The translations under genes were made by a program, and so were the position numbers. This document shows positions 37,984-48,000 of a DNA stretch of 64,000 nucleotides, piece after piece. The DNA is taken from assembly GCF_900109785.1 (NCBI RefSeq), contig NZ_FOBH01000009.1, positions 1-64,000 on the forward strand, given 5' to 3'. The notes beneath the pieces were generated by a model. The model made no database searches, had not been told where the DNA came from, and worked only from the letters and a program-made list of their open reading frames with translations. The DNA comes from Nitrosovibrio tenuis (lineage in GTDB: Bacteria > Pseudomonadota > Gammaproteobacteria > Burkholderiales > Nitrosomonadaceae). Numbering within the stretch: the first letter of the stretch is position 1; the number at the start of each line of letters is the position of its first letter.

Positions 37984-38787
37984 ATGACTGGCATCAAACA
38001 AAAAAACCCTGTTAAAGCGATTATTCTCAGTGCCGGTCAGGGTCGCAGGCTACTTTCGCTAACCGAAAATACTCCGAAATGTCTACTGCCGATTTTAGGC
38101 AAACCGATTATAGAGTGGCAAATCGATGCACTTCTCGCTGCCGGGGTTAACGAAATCACCGTCGTCACCGGTTTCCAGTCCGCCATGGTTGAAGCCCTGC
38201 TGCAACAACGATATACGGATGGGCAGGTCAATACAATTTTTAATCCGTTCTTTGAAGTTGCGGATAACCTGGCCAGTTGCTGGATTGCGCGATTCGCAAT
38301 GGATCGTGACTTTCTGCTCCTGAATGGAGACACTGTTTTTGATGGGTCCCTGCTGGCCCAGGTGTTAAACTCCGAATCCGCCCCCATTACTCTTAGCGTC
38401 GATCGCAAGCCCGCCTATGATGCGGACGACATGAAGGTTCAGTTGGATGAAAGAGGCTGGGTCAAGCACGTGAGCAAAACTTTATCCGCAGAGCAAATCG
38501 ATGCGGAGTCTATCGGGCTTGTTTTTTTTCGGGAGCACGGACCGCAATCGTTCCGCGATGCAGTCGAAGCTGCGCTTCGGCATCAAGCCGAGCTTAAATC
38601 CTGGTATCTGACTATCATCGATGCGCTGGCGGGAAAACAGATGGTCAAAGCATGTTCTATCTACCAGCACCTCTGGTGCGAGATCGATTTCGCCGTAGAT
38701 TTGGCAAGAGCTGAAGCGCTCTTCAGCAGAGAATCCAAGGAAAGTATCCGGCCCGACATACAGCCGAGACCTTTTGTGCTCAACTGA
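37984..38787 (+). CDS. LicC-like phosphosugar/phosphocholine nucleotidyltransferase
   Basis: 267 residues. GT-A-like nucleotidyltransferase with the activation loop AIILSAGQGRRLLSLTENTP followed by KCLLPILGKPI, the metal motif LLLNGDTVFD, and EIDFAVDLARAEALF at the end. It resembles LicC and other choline-phosphate or sugar-1-phosphate transferases. A separate cistron, 200 bases after the HAD gene. It may supply a CDP- or UDP-linked substituent for the glycan. Confidence 0.82.
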   Translation: MTGIKQKNPVKAIILSAGQGRRLLSLTENTPKCLLPILGKPIIEWQIDALLAAGVNEITVVTGFQSAMVEALLQQRYTDGQVNTIFNPFFEVADNLASCWIARFAMDRDFLLLNGDTVFDGSLLAQVLNSESAPITLSVDRKPAYDADDMKVQLDERGWVKHVSKTLSAEQIDAESIGLVFFREHGPQSFRDAVEAALRHQAELKSWYLTIIDALAGKQMVKACSIYQHLWCEIDFAVDLARAEALFSRESKESIRPDIQPRPFVLN

Positions 38788-38792
38788 GCTTA

Positions 38793-40157
38793 TCACGCAT
38801 GAGTAGGAACCGTTGAGTTTTGCTTAGGAAAGCCAAGCGCGTGCTTGGCTTCAACAGTACGCCTCAGGTTGAACGCCAGAAGTTTTCCCAGCCGCTGGTT
38901 GCCTAGGGGCCCGCCCCCCGCCCGCTGGAGAATGTCCAGATCGGGTGCCTTGTTGGCCTCCATTATGCACGGGCCGCTGTCGAGCAGGGCAACGTCCCAA
39001 CCAATGACTACCTGGTCGGAGAATGCGCTGCCGTGCGCATATTGCACCAGTTCGATCATCTCTGGCCAGCACGGCAGCTTGCGATTCAGGATCTGCACGC
39101 CCGTCTCGTGTTGCTCATACCATCCGTCCGCAGTTGCCCCCCAGGCGCCACGGGTGCCCCTTCCCAGTTGGCCGGTGCAAATATCGACGTTGGCCGCGAT
39201 ACCCCCGGCGTGCCAGTTATCGACGACGACCGATTTATTTCGCGCCATGCGAAAGACCGCGTTGGTTGCTTCATACTGCCCTTGCTCGTTACGGCAGGTC
39301 ATTACGCGAACTGTGGCGAGTGTGCCGTTGGCCAGATCGGTGATTTCCTTATGATTCACGAGCCGGGGTTGTACCAGAAAGGCTCTGCGCCGCGACTCCA
39401 GCCGCAAGCGACCCAGCAGCTCATCGCCAGTAATAATTTCACCCTCGTTGCGCTGGAACCGCCCATCGCCAAGGTATTCCCAGCACGTGGCTTTTGTTCC
39501 ACCCTGGCCGTGCAGCGGTTTTATGAATAGATCGCACTCGGGCAAGTCCGGCAAGGCCCAATCCACTGCATTGACTTCCGCATGCGCAACGTTCAGAAGA
39601 ACAGGCACAGTCATTACCCCGTGCTCGAGACAGCGGGTCCTGAACCGAGCTTTGTCCTTGATGCAGTCGGTGCTGCGTTCCGCCGGGACGGGAAGACCAC
39701 CATTATTATCGCGCAGAAAGCGGTAGAGTCCCGCTTTTGTTTCAAACCGGTTCAGATACTCGCTGGCATGCGTTTTTTTATCGTCATCATGCAACTCGAA
39801 AATATAATACCATGGAGGCAGAATGGCAAAGCGCCGCGCCAGTTCAATCTGTTCGCGAATTTGCTGGATCACTCCTTTACCGGCGCGTTTCTTTATGGCT
39901 CGACCGTTGAGGGTCGTAAAAACCGCTACCAGCACACCAAGCATGAGAGGGGCGAACAGCAGCGCCACCCCCTTCACCATTCGGTCACCAGAGTTGGCGT
40001 CGCGCCAAACTTCACGCTGGATATACCGGTGAATACTTGTTGCTGCCGAGCCATCTTCGCGCAATCGGGCAAAGATCCACAGGGCTCCGCTCAAGTCCCG
40101 GGTTAGACTATCAAGACTTATGTTGCCGACGATTTTCACTCGTCTCTCCACGTTCAC
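38793..40157 (-). CDS. Sugar-transfer-associated ATP-grasp protein
   Basis: 454 residues. A hydrophobic segment at about 62-84 suggests membrane attachment. The C-terminal two thirds are ATP-grasp: FIKPLHGQGGTKATCWEY (ATP-binding loop), FLVQPRLVNHKEITDL, WDVALLDSGPCIMEANKAPD with metal-binding Glu/Asn. This matches the family often annotated as sugar-transfer associated ATP-grasp, encoded in glycan loci. It presumably ligates an amino acid or other carboxylate onto a glycan or carrier; substrate unknown. Confidence 0.8.
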   Translation of the reverse strand: MNVERRVKIVGNISLDSLTRDLSGALWIFARLREDGSAATSIHRYIQREVWRDANSGDRMVKGVALLFAPLMLGVLVAVFTTLNGRAIKKRAGKGVIQQIREQIELARRFAILPPWYYIFELHDDDKKTHASEYLNRFETKAGLYRFLRDNNGGLPVPAERSTDCIKDKARFRTRCLEHGVMTVPVLLNVAHAEVNAVDWALPDLPECDLFIKPLHGQGGTKATCWEYLGDGRFQRNEGEIITGDELLGRLRLESRRRAFLVQPRLVNHKEITDLANGTLATVRVMTCRNEQGQYEATNAVFRMARNKSVVVDNWHAGGIAANVDICTGQLGRGTRGAWGATADGWYEQHETGVQILNRKLPCWPEMIELVQYAHGSAFSDQVVIGWDVALLDSGPCIMEANKAPDLDILQRAGGGPLGNQRLGKLLAFNLRRTVEAKHALGFPKQNSTVPTHA

Positions 40158-40504
40158 TGCCGCAGTTAGTCAAAGGACAGGAATTTCCATGTCGCATTCC
40201 CGGCCGTCCAGACCTCTTATAGAAGCGCAAACTTGCAATCTATACTCAGCCGTGACTTTTGAATCTCCTTACATGAATCCAAATATATAATAGTACGCCG
40301 TTATGTATTTTAGGTTACGGTAATGAAAATAATTCAGTCTTTACAATGAAAATATAGACCGTTCGGACTATTGCATTTGCAAAGAATATTTAGGACAACT
40401 TGGAAGCCACGAGGGGGACTGAGTGGCAGCAGGGCAAGGTACTGCTATATACTCAAGATAAACTGCTCGCGATTCCTTCGCAGTCTTATCATTCGCAAAA
40501 CATC
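40158..40504. other. Intergenic, AT-rich
   Basis: About 350 bases; the part 40250-40395 is AT rich and likely contains divergent promoters. An open frame from a TTG at 40400 reads into the HIT gene but the start is placed at 40505. Confidence 0.45.
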
Positions 40505-40978
40505 ATGGATTCTTCGATGACTGGTGCTTCACCCTGGGATATGTCAGCATTGAACGCAACGATGCGCAAGTTTGGCGCGCCACAAACAATAATCCGGCAA
40601 TACCGGTATTGGAGCATTATGCTGCGTCCAGCCCAGTTGACGCTGGGTTCAGTGGTTCTGGCTGCTCATGAGCCTGCGCGAGCATTCTCTGAGCTTAGCC
40701 AGGAAAGTTTTACTGAGCTTCACCAAGTCACAGCACAGCTGGAGCATGCTTTGGCTAACGCATTCTGTTACGATAAACTGAATTACCTGATGCTGATGAT
40801 GGTTGATCCCGACGTACACCTTCACGTCATTCCGCGTTATGCAGAGGCAAAGTATTTTAACGGGGTCGAATTTATTGATTCCGGCTGGCCGGGGGTGCCC
40901 GATTTTAGCCGCGCTTACGCAGTCAATGCTGAAGTTAACCGCCATGTCATCGAGCACATCGGATCCTGCTGGGCATGA
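40505..40978 (+). CDS. HIT-family hydrolase/transferase
   Basis: 157 residues from the ATG at 40505; the frame is open to 40400. The histidine triad region is DPDVHLHVIPRYAEAKYFNG, a variant of H-x-H-x-H with the first His replaced by Asp (DVHLHV). The rest matches HIT proteins (LGSVVLAAHEPARAFSELSQ). HIT proteins hydrolyse nucleotide phosphoramidates, adenylates or dinucleotides. Position in the glycan cluster suggests nucleotide-sugar metabolism. Start uncertain because no good ribosome binding site is seen. Confidence 0.72.
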   Translation: MDSSMTGASPWDMSALNATMRKFGAPQTIIRQYRYWSIMLRPAQLTLGSVVLAAHEPARAFSELSQESFTELHQVTAQLEHALANAFCYDKLNYLMLMMVDPDVHLHVIPRYAEAKYFNGVEFIDSGWPGVPDFSRAYAVNAEVNRHVIEHIGSCWA

Positions 40979-41402
40979 CTAACGTGGAATCGCAACAGCG
41001 AATTTCCAGCGTACATATCTATCGCATGAGTTTGACCTCGCCAGGAATATCTCTTGAAAAGGTTGTCCCCGAGTTGCCGACACTGGGTGCAGCACCTCTC
41101 ATTCCCTAGAACCAGCTTGACAATATCGGCTTGGGCGCGTGCATCGACAGGATCGCACTTTTGCCTTTCGCGCACCTCATCCTCCAAAACCGCCGTCGCG
41201 CCGCCTGAAAATTGACCAGAGAATTGCCCAGAGGTTCTGCAAGTTGTCCTGGCTCTCTAGCTTTCTCACAGCATTTTCTCTATGATTGCGTACCCAACCG
41301 CCACCATAAACCACGTGTCCACGCTGCGTGTCTGCACGCAGAAAAAACGAAGCATTTTCTTTTTGTACTGTCAGTTAACTGATTTGAACGAGTAATCGAC
41401 GC
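40979..41402. other. Intergenic, nothing recognised
   Basis: 424 bases between the HIT and phosphoglycerate mutase genes; no gene, repeat or hairpin supported. Confidence 0.5.
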
Positions 41403-42107
41403 GTGACACAGCTTGTTCTGCTGCGGCATGGAGAAAGTATTTCAAACCGGGATGGACATTTTACCGGCTGGAACGATGTTGAATTGAGCGCAAGGGGTGA
41501 GCTGGAGGCTGAGTGTGCTGGCCGGTTGCTCAAGGAGACAGGGTTCAGGTTCGACATGTGCTTCACTTCGGAACTTAAGCGAGCTACCGATACACTACGT
41601 ATCGTATTGTCAGCAATGGGGCTCGCTGAACTGACAATACGGCGGAGTTGGCGTTTGAACGAACGCCACTACGGCGCGCTGGAAGGAATCGATCCCTTGA
41701 GTGCTATCAGGAAATTCGGCGTTCGCCCCATTCTTGACTCCCAGCTTCGGTTTGATTCGCCACCGCCTCCTCTCGATCCCTGCGACGCGCGTTTCCCCGG
41801 GAATCAGTTGCGTTATTCTTCCATTGACAAGAACGAATTACCGTTAGCAGAAAGCATGCAGCAGGCTCTCTTACGGGTACTGCCCTACTGGCGGGAAATA
41901 ATCGTCCCGGAGATCCGCCATGGAAAGCGCGTTCTCATCGTCGCTCACAAGCATATCCTGCGCGCCCTGATAATGCATTTGGACAGATTGTCGATCGCAC
42001 AACTGATAAAGTTGTCGATAGCCAATGGGCGACCTCTGGTATATGAGCTCGACGACAACCTGAACCCCGTCCGGCATTATTATGCTGATCGACGGGACCG
42101 CCTGTAG
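41403..42107 (+). CDS. dPGM-family phosphoglycerate mutase, divergent
   Basis: 234 residues starting at GTG (41403). Catalytic motif [20 protein letters not shown] with phospho-His, [20 protein letters not shown] and the second His in [13 protein letters not shown]. In standard GpmA the last motif reads AHGNSLRAL; here GNS is KHI, next to the catalytic His. This could change substrate use, and the gene lies in a glycan locus rather than with glycolysis genes. May act on another phospho-compound. Confidence 0.8.
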   Translation: MTQLVLLRHGESISNRDGHFTGWNDVELSARGELEAECAGRLLKETGFRFDMCFTSELKRATDTLRIVLSAMGLAELTIRRSWRLNERHYGALEGIDPLSAIRKFGVRPILDSQLRFDSPPPPLDPCDARFPGNQLRYSSIDKNELPLAESMQQALLRVLPYWREIIVPEIRHGKRVLIVAHKHILRALIMHLDRLSIAQLIKLSIANGRPLVYELDDNLNPVRHYYADRRDRL

Positions 42108-42175
42108 TTATGTTCTCCTAATCCATATCAGTTGATTCCGCAAGACGGACCTTTGCTTAATTTTTAGAGGTAGCT

Positions 42176-44788
42176 TTGACGCAGTTCTCCATAGTCATCC
42201 CAACGCTTAACGAAGCAGAAAATATCGATCCGTTGTTGACTCGCCTTTTTTCACTTGACCTGCAAAAGGAGAGTTTTGAAGTCATTATCGTTGACGATGG
42301 CTCAGCCGACGGGACGCCGGCCAGAGTGCGCGCCTGGGAGAGCCGTGCGAATGTGCGGCTGGTTGAGCGCCGGGAAAAGCCCGACCTGACAGGCTCCATC
42401 CTGGCAGGCGCGGCATTGGCACGCGGCAATGTCATTGTTGTGATGGATGCAGATTTGAGCCATCCGCCTGAGCGGGTGCCCGCCCTGATTGCGCCGGTGC
42501 TGGACGGAAGCCACGATGTAGCAGTCGGTAGCCGCTACATACCGGGCGGCAGCACCGAAGGATGGCCTCTGCATCGCCAGTGGTTATCACGTCTTGGCGG
42601 CTGGCTTGCCCGCCCGCTCTGCGATGTAAATGATGCAACGTCCGGCTTTTTCGCGTTTCGCCGCGAACTGGCCGCAACCATTGCGGAACGTGCACGCGGA
42701 TACAAGATTCTGCTCGAACTGCTGGTGGCCGGTCAGGGAAAGTTGAGGGTAATAGAGGTCCCCATCTGTTTTAGCGACCGGACGCGCGGCGCCTCGAAGC
42801 TGTCATTTTCACATCAATGGACCTATCTGCAGCGCCTGATGACGCTGGCCGGCGGTACCGTTTCCTTCGGTACGGCCAGCCGGTTTGCGGTGGTTGGGCT
42901 ATTTGGCGTTGTCGTGGACGCCTTGCTGTTCCAATGGCTCATGAGCAACGGAGCCGGTCTGGCGCTGGCCCATATCATGAGCTTCTTCGCCGCGGCCTCG
43001 GTGAACTACACACTCAATTCAAAATGGTCGTTCCGCCTCCACCATGCGGGCCATCTTCAATGGCGTCAGTTTAGCCGTTTTTTGACCGTGGGCGTGTTTG
43101 CGTTGTTGATGCGCGGCGGCGTACTGGCCCTGCTGATCTATAGTTGGCATATACCGTCGTATTTAGCAATTTTTCCCGCCATCGCGGCCACGGCTGTAAT
43201 TAACTATTTAGGCTCCGCTTTCTACGTATTTCCTGTCGAGCACAACCCACCCTCGCCAGATGTACGCTGGAGGGTCGCCTCATTAGGGATCATCGGATTT
43301 AGCGTACTGCTGCGTTTGATCTATATCGGAACAGCTGAACTGTTTCCGGATGAGGCGTACTACTGGAATTACACCCAACATATGGACTTGAGCTTTTACG
43401 ATCATCCACCCATGGTAGCGTGGCTGATCTGGCTGGGGACCTCGATCTTCGGCAATAGCGAGTTCGGGGTTCGGTTCGGCGCATTTTGCTGTGGTCTGAT
43501 AACGATGGGCTACATGTATGCGCTGGCGCGCAACCTGTACGATAAGTCGACCGCTATTCGCACAGTGCTGCTGCTTGCCGTGTTGCCATTCTATTTTGCC
43601 ACCGGTGCGGTGATGACAGCAGACGCACCGCTGGTTGCCGCCTGGGCAGCGACTCTGTATTACATGGAACGAGCGTTGATTGGCGATCGCCGGTCCGCCT
43701 GGCTGGGCGTGGGCATCGCGTTTGGCCTGGGCATTCTGTCCAAGTATACGCTGGGCCTTCTCGGCCTTTCGGCCTTGGTATTTGTAATCTTCGATCCGGC
43801 CGCGCGCCGCTGGCTACGCCGTCCCCACCCTTATCTGGCGGCGACACTTGCCCTGCTGTTGTTTTCACCGGTCATCATCTGGAATATGGGACACAACTGG
43901 GCCTCGCTTTCGTTTCAGTCGAGCCGGATCCAGGGAGTCGGTGATGATCAATTTTCCCTACACCTGCTCATTCTTCACCTTATGGTACTGCTGACCCCGG
44001 TAGGCTTGTTGGCCGCGATAATGGCATTGCTATCGGGACGCGACAATAGCGGTAGTTCACACGAGCGCAGACGCCGTTTGTTCGTGTTGGCATTCGGGGG
44101 TGTGCCTTTGGCGGTGTTCGTCGTTCTCAGCATTTTTGATTCGCTGCGGTTTCACTGGACCGGCCCGATATGGCTCGGCATGCTGCCCACCATGGCATGG
44201 CTGATGGGCCAAACCGATGATTTGCGCGCCGTTGCGGTCCGCTTGAGGTCAGCCTGGAAACCGACCATCGCGATCTGCCTTTTTCTTTACGCTTTTGCAC
44301 TGCACTATCTGGTGCTTGGCATTCCGGGTATTCCATACCGGGGCATTTACGAAGGCTTCCCCGAACATTATTTCTGGCGCGAAGCAACACAGGGAATTGA
44401 AGAAGTCGTGGAAGAGGTTCGGCAACAGACCGGGCAAGAACCCATTGTGGTAGGCATGAGTAAATGGTCCGTGGCAAGTGTACTGACCTTTTACAACCGG
44501 GGAAAGCCGATGGAGATTCGCTCGCGCAATATGTTTGGCGACAGCGGGGCCATGTATGATTTCTGGTACCCATCGGAACCACCCACGGCACGCCCAATCA
44601 TCCTGGTGGGCATGTGGCCCCATAATCTTGAGCGAACCCGGCAAGATCGTGACATTGGCAAGATGCTTGTGGACCCCGGCCCGGTACAAGATCGGGAAAT
44701 CGTGCAGGACGGTAAATCCCTGCGGCAAGTCTATTACCGTGTTGCATATGGATACCTGGGCGAACAGCACCTGGGAAACCTCAAATAG
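42176..44788 (+). CDS. Three-domain fusion: GT2 - GtrA - GT39/ArnT-like mannosyltransferase
   Basis: 870 residues from a TTG at 42176 preceded by AGAGG. Residues 1-225 are a dolichyl-phosphate-mannose-synthase-like GT2 (VDDGSADGT 39-47, DAD 91-93). Residues 236-353 are a GtrA-type four-helix flippase. Residues 370-870 are a multi-spanning PMT/ArnT-like GT-C with PDEAYYW (391-397) and DHPP (409-412) in the first periplasmic loop. One polypeptide would thus charge polyprenyl phosphate with a sugar, flip it and transfer it in the periplasm. GT2-GtrA fusions are known; all three together are less usual. Confidence 0.88.
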   Translation: MTQFSIVIPTLNEAENIDPLLTRLFSLDLQKESFEVIIVDDGSADGTPARVRAWESRANVRLVERREKPDLTGSILAGAALARGNVIVVMDADLSHPPERVPALIAPVLDGSHDVAVGSRYIPGGSTEGWPLHRQWLSRLGGWLARPLCDVNDATSGFFAFRRELAATIAERARGYKILLELLVAGQGKLRVIEVPICFSDRTRGASKLSFSHQWTYLQRLMTLAGGTVSFGTASRFAVVGLFGVVVDALLFQWLMSNGAGLALAHIMSFFAAASVNYTLNSKWSFRLHHAGHLQWRQFSRFLTVGVFALLMRGGVLALLIYSWHIPSYLAIFPAIAATAVINYLGSAFYVFPVEHNPPSPDVRWRVASLGIIGFSVLLRLIYIGTAELFPDEAYYWNYTQHMDLSFYDHPPMVAWLIWLGTSIFGNSEFGVRFGAFCCGLITMGYMYALARNLYDKSTAIRTVLLLAVLPFYFATGAVMTADAPLVAAWAATLYYMERALIGDRRSAWLGVGIAFGLGILSKYTLGLLGLSALVFVIFDPAARRWLRRPHPYLAATLALLLFSPVIIWNMGHNWASLSFQSSRIQGVGDDQFSLHLLILHLMVLLTPVGLLAAIMALLSGRDNSGSSHERRRRLFVLAFGGVPLAVFVVLSIFDSLRFHWTGPIWLGMLPTMAWLMGQTDDLRAVAVRLRSAWKPTIAICLFLYAFALHYLVLGIPGIPYRGIYEGFPEHYFWREATQGIEEVVEEVRQQTGQEPIVVGMSKWSVASVLTFYNRGKPMEIRSRNMFGDSGAMYDFWYPSEPPTARPIILVGMWPHNLERTRQDRDIGKMLVDPGPVQDREIVQDGKSLRQVYYRVAYGYLGEQHLGNLK

Positions 44789-44884
44789 TCGACGTAGGGC
44801 GAAGCGTCGACAGCTGAGTCGTCCTGGCTGAATGGACAGTCGGTCAGCATCCAGTTGGCAAACCGGTTTATGCTGTTCCTTCGT

Positions 44885-46138
44885 TCAAAATATTCCCACG
44901 CGTTTGTATTCCCAAGTTTTTTCGCCCATGTTTTTCTTTTGCCAGACGATGGCAACAGCGGTAATGACAAGAAGGAAGGTGACAACTTTAGTATAAAGCG
45001 CGAATGTATCCGTCAAACCCGATATGAAAATGAAACACACCAAAGCAGCACCCGGAATAGAGAGACTATGGGCTTTGAGTGTTTGAAACCAGCTCCGCAG
45101 GAGAAAGGCAAACACCAAGAGGCCAAATGCACCCAGATGCATCCCAATCTCAATCCAGTCGTTATGATAGTGAGAAGTTTCCATATACTTCGGCAAATCC
45201 TTGTAGATCCCCCCTTTGTAGGTCATTACAGTTTTTTCGAAGTATCCTTCCGGTACTCCCGTCCCATGGCCAAACAGCGGCTTTTCGGCAATTCCATGCA
45301 GGCCGACGTCCCACACGGCGAATCGATACCCGAGGCTTGTATCGTATTTTCCCTGCTGTGAGAGTTCGATATCGGTCTGGACCTGAGCCAACCTTTGGTA
45401 CAAGCCGCCACTGTATGCGAAAGCCACGGCCGTGATGATAAAGCACACGGCAATGCTCAAAAGCACTTTTTTTTCTGATTTGTAGCGCAGAAAAATCAAT
45501 AATCCCGATCCCAGAAGCGTGGCGACAAGCGGTCCTCGGCCATGCTGATTAAACTGGACATATAACAACAATAATGTCAAAAACCATAACGCCGATTTTA
45601 TTTTTTTATGGTTGCTTTCACCCGCCAGATAGATTGATATGATGATGCCAATCCCAAGCATCGACGAAAAGGTAAGATAGCTTATATCCAGAGGCGGGAT
45701 GCCTTGTTCACCGGCAATAACGCACTGGTAAATGCCAATCATCAGAACGATGGCATAACCTGAAACCAGACCGCCGATTGCCCAGGGCAAACGGTCTTTA
45801 TTCAAAAGAGACAGAAAAGGAATGAAGACCAGCAATGCAAAATATCTCCTCCATTTCAAACGCCCCGATTCAGGGTAATCCCCCCACAGAATTCCCAGCG
45901 CCAGCGCTGCACACAAAATGAGTATCGCCAATACCAAGGGCTCTTTAATAATCTGACCCAACCTGCGATGGCCGTTGTCAAGAATCCACACCAGTGCCAC
46001 AATAAAACCCGCACTCATACTCATCCATTTCATCCACAAGGCTATGCCGAAAAAAAGCAACACAAACTTTGCCAGAATGTTTTGCCAAGCCTGGGCATTT
46101 GGCAACAGGCTGGAAGAGCTGACTACTTTGTCATGCAT
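44885..46138 (-). CDS. O-antigen ligase/polymerase family protein
   Basis: 417 residues, about ten membrane segments, and the large periplasmic loop with the Wzy/WaaL pattern: YRFAVWDVGLHGIAEKPLFG followed by HGTG, and SHYHNDWIEIGMHLGAFGLL. It either ligates O-chains to lipid A core or polymerises repeat units. Composition is more AT rich than its neighbours, suggesting horizontal origin. Convergent with the GT fusion. Confidence 0.88.
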   Translation of the reverse strand: MHDKVVSSSSLLPNAQAWQNILAKFVLLFFGIALWMKWMSMSAGFIVALVWILDNGHRRLGQIIKEPLVLAILILCAALALGILWGDYPESGRLKWRRYFALLVFIPFLSLLNKDRLPWAIGGLVSGYAIVLMIGIYQCVIAGEQGIPPLDISYLTFSSMLGIGIIISIYLAGESNHKKIKSALWFLTLLLLYVQFNQHGRGPLVATLLGSGLLIFLRYKSEKKVLLSIAVCFIITAVAFAYSGGLYQRLAQVQTDIELSQQGKYDTSLGYRFAVWDVGLHGIAEKPLFGHGTGVPEGYFEKTVMTYKGGIYKDLPKYMETSHYHNDWIEIGMHLGAFGLLVFAFLLRSWFQTLKAHSLSIPGAALVCFIFISGLTDTFALYTKVVTFLLVITAVAIVWQKKNMGEKTWEYKRVGIF

Positions 46139-46560
46139 CGCAAGCCTCTGATCAGTACTTTCCTGAACATATTCATATACCAGTCATTCCGCGGCTTTTT
46201 CAAACAAGACTATGATCGAGCACTGAACTTAGGATGGCGCAAGATGAGGCAAAACCGCGGTGCAGGAGCTTGTGAATCAGACACTGAATCAGCGCCTGAT
46301 TAGGCATCCAGTTGATGCTCAGTCCATAATCGAGTTGGCAACCTGACGCTGAGCTGGCAAAATCTGCGGTTTATCCGGAGCTTCTCATGCTTATCCCGGG
46401 CGTGGTCAACGTTGCACGATTGCTGTGTACTCGGAATATTAATCCCGGCATGCCGGCTCTCAATCTCTGTCCTGTCTGAAATGGCGAAATCGGATCCGTT
46501 TTTCACTCGTCAGATAGAACATGATCTCGTCTTGGGCCGGTGTTTGCCCCACTTTTCATA
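46139..46560. other. Intergenic, nothing recognised
   Basis: About 420 bases in the divergent region between the ligase and the next plus-strand gene. No gene or clear promoter consensus found. Confidence 0.5.
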
Positions 46561-47901
46561 ATGAAAGCCCTTTTTTTTCTCCGCCATTATAACGATATCG
46601 ATCACATCACACCGGTCATCTCAAAGTGGATCGAGTCAGGTCATCACTGCGATGTTGTCCTGGTAGGTCATCCAAAGTTTCGCAATGACTACCGTATCGA
46701 ATTTTTGAATAAGCTCGATCGTGTCCGGCTCGCTCATATTCGAGATCTGTTGCCTCCGCCGGAATTCTTGCGATGGCGGCTACAGATGCTCCTCCTGACC
46801 AACGGTGCGCGGCGCCTCTTTTTTATTGGCAGGCTTGTTGGAATACTGGTCCAAACATACAACGCCAAACGACGTGAGCCAATCTGGCGGAACACCACCA
46901 GGCGATTGCTCGAACACAGCTTTGGCGAAGGCGGCAAGGGCGTGGTGGTCTTCGACTGGATCACGAGAGATTCGCCTATCTCGGTCGAATGGGTCGAGAC
47001 AGTCGTCGCGACTGCACGAGGCATGGGCCTTGGCACGGTATCGCTGCCGCATGGAGACAGTCCTCATGCCAACCGGCTGATACGTCATCATGAATGGGTC
47101 TTGAAACCGGATGCTTTATTTTCGGCCGCAAGAATATTTGACAAACTTGTCGTGCCCAACGAGTTGTGCGCAACGCGCTTTCGTCCGTTCCTGGATAACC
47201 AGGCGATCGCCGTATTGGGGTCCCCGCGCTATTGTGATGAATGGCTAAGCAAATTGGCAAAGTTGTCCCCGCAGCGCCCGCAGGGGGCTGGCTCCGAGGG
47301 ACGACTCAAGATCGTCATCTTCTTGAGAAAGAGCAACTTCACCACGTTCTGGGAGGAAGTCAGCGAGGTCGTGGGAATGATCGCCGCTTTTCCCGGCGTC
47401 GAATTGGTGATCAAGCCCCACACACGCGGCGGCTGGAGACAGCCCCTGACCGGAAATGCCTCTCTGCGCCAGCTCTCGAATGTGAGCGTCGCGGCGGACA
47501 GCGTCCACTCGATCCATCTGATGAATTGGGCGGATGTCATTATTGATCTTGCCACCTCGGTGGTATTTGAAGCCGTCAAGGCAAAAAAACCCGTGCTGGC
47601 GGCCGATTACCTGCATGCTGGCCGTTCCGCGCTGGCCTACTATATGCCCGAGACAGAGTTAAAGTGCCGGGATGACGTGTACAGAAGAATCGACGAATTT
47701 CTTTCCAACGGCTGCGAATCGTTTTACGTGGAGGAGCACCGGCAGCGCTTCATCGATGAGATGCTTCATGCCGGGGGGGCAGATGTATTACCACGTTATG
47801 TGGCACTGCTCGAGGAACAGGCGGAACGGATAAAAACGGACGAAACGGGCAGCACAGGTGGAACAGGCGCTAGCGAAACAAGAAGCCTGAAACGCGCGTG
47901 A
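46561..47901 (+). CDS. Predicted GT-B-like surface glycan protein
   Basis: 446 residues from the ATG at 46561 (MKALFFLRHYNDIDHITPV); the frame opens at 46540. The N-terminal Rossmann-like half is followed by a C-terminal part with LKIVIFLRKSNFTTFWEEVS, VELVIKPHTRGGW and ADVIIDLATSVVFEAVKAKK. The last stretch resembles the nucleotide-sugar or CDP-glycerol binding region of KDO/glycerophosphate transferases (H-P/K-P-H pattern, D-x-x-T/S-S). Function in surface glycan export or synthesis is inferred from this and context; no precise family recognised. Confidence 0.65.
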   Translation: MKALFFLRHYNDIDHITPVISKWIESGHHCDVVLVGHPKFRNDYRIEFLNKLDRVRLAHIRDLLPPPEFLRWRLQMLLLTNGARRLFFIGRLVGILVQTYNAKRREPIWRNTTRRLLEHSFGEGGKGVVVFDWITRDSPISVEWVETVVATARGMGLGTVSLPHGDSPHANRLIRHHEWVLKPDALFSAARIFDKLVVPNELCATRFRPFLDNQAIAVLGSPRYCDEWLSKLAKLSPQRPQGAGSEGRLKIVIFLRKSNFTTFWEEVSEVVGMIAAFPGVELVIKPHTRGGWRQPLTGNASLRQLSNVSVAADSVHSIHLMNWADVIIDLATSVVFEAVKAKKPVLAADYLHAGRSALAYYMPETELKCRDDVYRRIDEFLSNGCESFYVEEHRQRFIDEMLHAGGADVLPRYVALLEEQAERIKTDETGSTGGTGASETRSLKRA

Positions 47902-48000
47902 CCGAGCTACACCCTTGACCGAAACCATGCATGACATGCGAGTGGCCCAGGCAACCATTTGGCTCAATGCCAGTCGTAAAATTTCTATTGCGCAGGCCCA

